Of a stretch of 64,000 bases of DNA, positions 57,401 through 64,000 are shown piece after piece. The notes below the pieces were generated by a model, which saw only the letters and a list, made by a program, of their open reading frames with translations, was not told the origin of the DNA and made no database searches. Source of the DNA: Apostichopus japonicus (taxonomy: Eukaryota > Echinodermata > Holothuroidea > Aspidochirotida > Stichopodidae); the NCBI RefSeq assembly GCF_037975245.1, contig NC_092575.1, forward strand, positions 13,747,001-13,811,000. The letters run 5' to 3'. A program made the translations under genes and the position numbers. How positions within the stretch are numbered: the stretch's first letter is position 1; each line of letters begins with the position of its first letter.

Positions 57401-60400
57401 TTTCGTCTCTGGCTCTGAAAAGTGATGAAAACTACTTTTGTTTAGCTCAGCAGATTCCTCACAAACTGACCCACAGGACACACCCCAATGTATTCCTGAA
57501 CTGTTTGGAACATGTTAAACTGATATTGCATGTCACTCCAGTGCAACTGTTAAGTTACTAAGAATAAAAGACGAGAATTGAAGGTGTTCTTTGCCAAAAC
57601 TGGATCATCGGGATTTGTAAACAACAGCCTCACTGTAACAGTATTACAGCAGTCAAAAGAAAAGCTTACTGGAATGCTATCTAGATACACTGTTCACCTC
57701 AATAGCATATCCAGTCCATTTAAAGGTTTGTGCATAGGTTGTTACAATGTATTAAAGACAGTTATAAGAGAAGAGAGGTGGATAGGGGGGCATATTTCAT
57801 GATAAAACATTCAAATTTGTTGCTCGGCAGAGAACAACAACGTCAAATTACCTTATTCTCCATTGGTGGCAAGCACTGGTTCCTATAGTTACTACAGTAG
57901 ATCTCCCATGGAAGCATCAGGATATCTCTTTCTGCTGTCAGAGTTGTTTGGGATTTGTTGTTACCTCATCTAACCAGTTGAGTCCATTGATACCACACCC
58001 ATTCAAAGTATATCGCTGTGCATGCTGAGGACTTAGCACATCAACTTTCTCTGAAATTGACAAAACAACAGAAAACTAATGAGGAGTGAATAGGCTCAAA
58101 ACCCCCTTGATGCACATTGGCAGAAGCAGAATATGCATACCTTTGTGGATTATTTGCTAAATAAGACTCAAAACATTCTCTGTGCAAGGTATTAGCCCTC
58201 AGCAGCCACTCCACTTAGGATACAGACCTCATACAACATTGTGCTACAGCTGGTGTAGACTTGGTCTAGGATACTAACGTAGCGCCATTATGAACCTGAG
58301 GCCTAGGCCTAAGCTAACAACATTAGGGGTATTTCATGCATTGAAACTGAGTTTTTGTCCTTAGTTAAACACCAGGTACATCCAGCTTTAGCAAAAATAA
58401 CCTAAAGTATGATTACCATGTAATTTAGGTGCCCACAGATGTCAAATTTCACTGAACTTAGTCGTTCATGTCACACACACTGCAGGCTTTTTGGTCTGAT
58501 TCTGAAGGATTTTGAATTTCGTGCATTTGGCACCTACTTAGCAGATTCAAGGCAGGAATCATACTACGGAAGCTTTGGTAGGTCAAGGCTTAATGACCCA
58601 ATAGTTTATTGGGGAGGAAAACTGGTTAGAAATGCTCAGAAGGCTGTTCTAGTCTAATGTATGGACACGCACATGCTCTTTGTGGTACTTTAAGGCTGTA
58701 ATACTAATTTATGCGTAAAAATCACCCAAGCGTGAAATTTTCTGACGTTTGCTTGAAAACCATTTTTACACACCATAGCAACTACTTTGATCCAAAATTG
58801 GGACTTCTAGCACTTAAAATGAAAAATTTGGCATTTTTGCTTAAGGTAGCATACGCCCATTAAAAGCCCCATTGACTTACACACTAAATCACAAAAGTAA
58901 TGTGGTCTCTAAGTCTAGATAGAAGTTTTCACTAGCTTAACGCTACCCATCACCGGATAGCTGACAAGTTGGCCTTTCATGGCACCATCAATTTTCCGTA
59001 CCATGACCATGAAAATTTTTTGCTATCCGAGCCGGAAGTTTTCGTCACTTGTAAAAAAACCTCTTCACTCAGTGGTAAACAAATTTCCTACGCTGCTCCT
59101 GGGAAGCCTAAAGGGGTCTAAAATTGCCTCAATTGACCCAATTTTTTCACCACATGTACTTCCATTCATGCTCTTCAACATGAAAGCCACAAAAAACTAG
59201 ATTATGATTGATAACAGGTCACAAAAGATGTTCTCCTGCTGCTTTTTGGCACTTTTCCTGAGGGAGAACAATCGAGCGGATTGATATAGACTCTAATAGG
59301 AGTATGCCACCTTAAGTGAGAGTTGAATTTTTTTTTTTTTTCCAAAATGATACTTTTCATAGTCGTCACAATATAAACCACAACAGAATTATATGCAATT
59401 ATCAGTTTAGGTCCATAAAGATGTATTTTCAGAGATTTCAGTATGCACGGTGCAGTGTGTAAATACACATATGAGCAATACTGTGTAAGCAGTAACCAGG
59501 TCTATGTCTGCAACAACACTTCCAGTCACCAATTTTGATAAGCTTGACCAATTTGGGTGCATCTATGATTCTTGCAGGTATTATTGGTATCCCTGATCAC
59601 AATCCACTTGGTCTGGCTTGCCCTACCTGCAGAAACATCATCCATAGAAGGGTTAGCGGTGAGGGCTTTTTCGTCTCTGGCTCTGAAAAGTGATGAAAAC
59701 TACTTTTGTTTAGCTCAGCAGATTCCTCACAAACTGACCCACAGGACACACCCCAATGTATTCCTGAACTGTTTGGAACATGTTAAACTGATATTGCATG
59801 TCACTCCAGTGCAACTGTTAAGTTACTAAGAATAAAAGACGAGAATTGAAGGTGTTCTTTGCCAAAACTGGATCATCGGGATTTGTAAACAACAGCCTCA
59901 CTGTAACAGTATTACAGCAGTCAAAAGAAAAGCTTACTGGAATGCTATCTAGATACACTGTTCACCTCAATAGCATATCCAGTCCATTTAAAGGTTTGTG
60001 CATAGGTTGTTACAATGTATTAAAGACAGTTATAAGAGAAGAGAGGTGGATAGGGGGGCATATTTCATGATAAAACATTCAAATTTGTTGCTCGGCAGAG
60101 AACAACAACGTCAAATTACCTTATTCTCCATTGGTGGCAAGCACTGGTTCCTATAGTTACTACAGTAGATCTCCCATGGAAGCATCAGGATATCTCTTTC
60201 TGCTGTCAGAGTTGTTTGGGATTTGTTGTTACCTCATCTAACCAGTTGAGTCCATTGATACCACACCCATTCAAAGTATATCGCTGTGCATGCTGAGGAC
60301 TTAGCACATCAACTTTCTCTGAAATTGACAAAACAACAGAAAACTAATGAGGAGTGAATAGGCTCAAAACCCCCTTGATGCACATTGGCAGAAGCAGAAT

Positions 60401-63400
60401 ATGCATACCTTTGTGGATTATTTGCTAAATAAGACTCAAAACATTCTCTGTGCAAGGTATTAGCCCTCAGCAGCCACTCCACTTAGGATACAGACCTCAT
60501 ACAACATTGTGCTACAGCTGGTGTAGACTTGGTCTAGGATACTAACGTAGCGCCATTATGAACCTGAGGCCTAGGCCTAAGCTAACAACATTAGGGGTAT
60601 TTCATGCATTGAAACTGAGTTTTTGTCCTTAGTTAAACACCAGGTACATCCAGCTTTAGCAAAAATAACCTAAAGTATGATTACCATGTAATTTAGGTGC
60701 CCACAGATGTCAAATTTCACTGAACTTAGTCGTTCATGTCACACACACTGCAGGCTTTTTGGTCTGATTCTGAAGGATTTTGAATTTCGTGCATTTGGCA
60801 CCTACTTAGCAGATTCAAGGCAGGAATCATACTACGGAAGCTTTGGTAGGTCAAGGCTTAATGACCCAATAGTTTATTGGGGAGGAAAACTGGTTAGAAA
60901 TGCTCAGAAGGCTGTTCTAGTCTAATGTATGGACACGCACATGCTCTTTGTGGTACTTTAAGGCTGTAATACTAATTTATGCGTAAAAATCACCCAAGCG
61001 TGAAATTTTCTGACGTTTGCTTGAAAACCATTTTTACACACCATAGCAACTACTTTGATCCAAAATTGGGACTTCTAGCACTTAAAATGAAAAATTTGGC
61101 ATTTTTGCTTAAGGTAGCATACGCCCATTAAAAGCCCCATTGACTTACACACTAAATCACAAAAGTAATGTGGTCTCTAAGTCTAGATAGAAGTTTTCAC
61201 TAGCTTAACGCTACCCATCACCGGATAGCTGACAAGTTGGCCTTTCATGGCACCATCAATTTTCCGTACCATGACCATGAAAATTTTTTGCTATCCGAGC
61301 CGGAAGTTTTCGTCACTTGTAAAAAAACCTCTTCACTCAGTGGTAAACAAATTTCCTACGCTGCTCCTGGGAAGCCTAAAGGGGTCTAAAATTGCCTCAA
61401 TTGACCCAATTTTTTCACCACATGTACTTCCATTCATGCTCTTCAACATGAAAGCCACAAAAAACTAGATTATGATTGATAACAGGTCACAAAAGATGTT
61501 CTCCTGCTGCTTTTTGGCACTTTTCCTGAGGGAGAACAATCGAGCGGATTGATATAGACTCTAATAGGAGTATGCCACCTTAAGTGAGAGTTGAATTTTT
61601 TTTTTTTTTCCAAAATGATACTTTTCATAGTCGTCACAATATAAACCACAACAGAATTATATGCAATTATCAGTTTAGGTCCATAAAGATGTATTTTCAG
61701 AGATTTCAGTATGCACGGTGCAGTGTGTAAATACACATATGAGCAATACTGTGTAAGCAGTAACCAGGTCTATGTCTGCAACAACACTTCCAGTCACCAA
61801 TTTTGATAAGCTTGACCAATTTGGGTGCATCTATGATTCTTGCAGGTATTATTGGTATCCCTGATCACAATCCACTTGGTCTGGCTTGCCCTACCTGCAG
61901 AAACATCATCCATAGAAGGGTTAGCGGTGAGGGCTTTTTCGTCTCTGGCTCTGAAAAGTGATGAAAACTACTTTTGTTTAGCTCAGCAGATTCCTCACAA
62001 ACTGACCCACAGGACACACCCCAATGTATTCCTGAACTGTTTGGAACATGTTAAACTGATATTGCATGTCACTCCAGTGCAACTGTTAAGTTACTAAGAA
62101 TAAAAGACGAGAATTGAAGGTGTTCTTTGCCAAAACTGGATCATCGGGATTTGTAAACAACAGCCTCACTGTAACAGTATTACAGCAGTCAAAAGAAAAG
62201 CTTACTGGAATGCTATCTAGATACACTGTTCACCTCAATAGCATATCCAGTCCATTTAAAGGTTTGTGCATAGGTTGTTACAATGTATTAAAGACAGTTA
62301 TAAGAGAAGAGAGGTGGATAGGGGGGCATATTTCATGATAAAACATTCAAATTTGTTGCTCGGCAGAGAACAACAACGTCAAATTACCTTATTCTCCATT
62401 GGTGGCAAGCACTGGTTCCTATAGTTACTACAGTAGATCTCCCATGGAAGCATCAGGATATCTCTTTCTGCTGTCAGAGTTGTTTGGGATTTGTTGTTAC
62501 CTCATCTAACCAGTTGAGTCCATTGATACCACACCCATTCAAAGTATATCGCTGTGCATGCTGAGGACTTAGCACATCAACTTTCTCTGAAATTGACAAA
62601 ACAACAGAAAACTAATGAGGAGTGAATAGGCTCAAAACCCCCTTGATGCACATTGGCAGAAGCAGAATATGCATACCTTTGTGGATTATTTGCTAAATAA
62701 GACTCAAAACATTCTCTGTGCAAGGTATTAGCCCTCAGCAGCCACTCCACTTAGGATACAGACCTCATACAACATTGTGCTACAGCTGGTGTAGACTTGG
62801 TCTAGGATACTAACGTAGCGCCATTATGAACCTGAGGCCTAGGCCTAAGCTAACAACATTAGGGGTATTTCATGCATTGAAACTGAGTTTTTGTCCTTAG
62901 TTAAACACCAGGTACATCCAGCTTTAGCAAAAATAACCTAAAGTATGATTACCATGTAATTTAGGTGCCCACAGATGTCAAATTTCACTGAACTTAGTCG
63001 TTCATGTCACACACACTGCAGGCTTTTTGGTCTGATTCTGAAGGATTTTGAATTTCGTGCATTTGGCACCTACTTAGCAGATTCAAGGCAGGAATCATAC
63101 TACGGAAGCTTTGGTAGGTCAAGGCTTAATGACCCAATAGTTTATTGGGGAGGAAAACTGGTTAGAAATGCTCAGAAGGCTGTTCTAGTCTAATGTATGG
63201 ACACGCACATGCTCTTTGTGGTACTTTAAGGCTGTAATACTAATTTATGCGTAAAAATCACCCAAGCGTGAAATTTTCTGACGTTTGCTTGAAAACCATT
63301 TTTACACACCATAGCAACTACTTTGATCCAAAATTGGGACTTCTAGCACTTAAAATGAAAAATTTGGCATTTTTGCTTAAGGTAGCATACGCCCATTAAA

Positions 63401-64000
63401 AGCCCCATTGACTTACACACTAAATCACAAAAGTAATGTGGTCTCTAAGTCTAGATAGAAGTTTTCACTAGCTTAACGCTACCCATCACCGGATAGCTGA
63501 CAAGTTGGCCTTTCATGGCACCATCAATTTTCCGTACCATGACCATGAAAATTTTTTGCTATCCGAGCCGGAAGTTTTCGTCACTTGTAAAAAAACCTCT
63601 TCACTCAGTGGTAAACAAATTTCCTACGCTGCTCCTGGGAAGCCTAAAGGGGTCTAAAATTGCCTCAATTGACCCAATTTTTTCACCACATGTACTTCCA
63701 TTCATGCTCTTCAACATGAAAGCCACAAAAAACTAGATTATGATTGATAACAGGTCACAAAAGATGTTCTCCTGCTGCTTTTTGGCACTTTTCCTGAGGG
63801 AGAACAATCGAGCGGATTGATATAGACTCTAATAGGAGTATGCCACCTTAAGTGAGAGTTGAATTTTTTTTTTTTTTCCAAAATGATACTTTTCATAGTC
63901 GTCACAATATAAACCACAACAGAATTATATGCAATTATCAGTTTAGGTCCATAAAGATGTATTTTCAGAGATTTCAGTATGCACGGTGCAGTGTGTAAAT
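54440..64000. repeat. Head-to-tail array of a 2268-bp unit, about 4.2 copies, apparently identical
   Basis: Landmarks recur every 2268 bases: TTCATGGCACC at 54440, 56708, 58976, 61244 and 63512. The T14 homopolymer in each unit has the same length in all five copies, and I noticed no differences in the stretches compared. The unit length is a multiple of three, so the same open frames recur in every copy. The frames are short and most lack an ATG: a 73-codon frame from TTCATGG, an 85-codon frame after a CTTGCAG, and MSNFTELSRSCHTHC after CCCACAG. I recognise no domain. The array starts at the N gap and runs off the right edge, so its true size is unknown. Confidence 0.95.
56171..56389 (+). 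other. Short open frame in the 2268-bp unit (also at 58439, 60707, 62975)
   Basis: An ATG directly after a CCCACAG acceptor-like site opens MSNFTELSRSCHTHCRLFG, then DFEFRAFGTYLADSRQES, with a donor-like TTTG|GTAGGT inside. It is the most exon-like frame in the unit, but no family is recognised and no partner exon is evident. Identity among copies cannot be used as evidence of selection because the whole unit is identical. Confidence 0.2.

Overview
The window is AT-rich animal DNA: short exons with GT-AG borders in long introns, many long (TA)n microsatellites, tRNA-headed SINEs, DNA transposons and one 100-N scaffold gap. There are no prokaryotic operons. The gene and repeat families (immunoglobulin-superfamily exons, SINEs with the 'CCTTGGGCAAGGCAC' central domain, an HxxCY/LPPT gene family known from cnidarians and echinoderms) suggest a marine invertebrate, perhaps an echinoderm. 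That assignment is inference only.

Minus strand, 46158 down to 299 and off the left edge: one immunoglobulin-superfamily gene, assembled by hand. A signal-peptide exon (46158-46098, phase 1) is followed by a possible cysteine-rich exon (30336-30181, phase 1-1) and then three Ig domains. Each domain is split over two exons: 9926-9783 + 8534-8328, 7482-7279 + 4435-4322, and 2089-1906 + 399-299. Every junction agrees in phase, and each domain regains its Cys-Trp-Cys core only after splicing. The gene continues to the left.

Inside the large 5' introns of this gene, on the plus strand, are three phase-compatible putative exons of an unrecognised nested gene (21721-22016, 22575-22619, 29510-29582). 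The introns also hold a 442-bp hAT-like element with a perfect 8-bp target duplication, four tRNA-derived SINEs or SINE fragments (one with a hammerhead-ribozyme-like core), minisatellites with periods of 27, about 14 and about 120 bp, a 230-bp (ATC)n tract and long (TA)n tracts.

47112-51240: a DNA transposon of about 4.1 kb with inverted termini of about 165-175 bp. It carries a spliced but broken gene of the HxxCY/LPPT family: several frameshifts, a stop replacing an expected Cys, and apparently a missing middle. The termini show that this gene family can travel inside a TIR element, and this is the most interesting system in the window.

51241-54339 is gene-poor, with a possible untranslated first exon near 53.7-53.9 kb. 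From 54440 to the right edge runs a head-to-tail array of a 2268-bp unit, about 4.2 copies that look identical, starting directly at the N gap. It is either a very young, homogenised tandem array or an assembly artefact.
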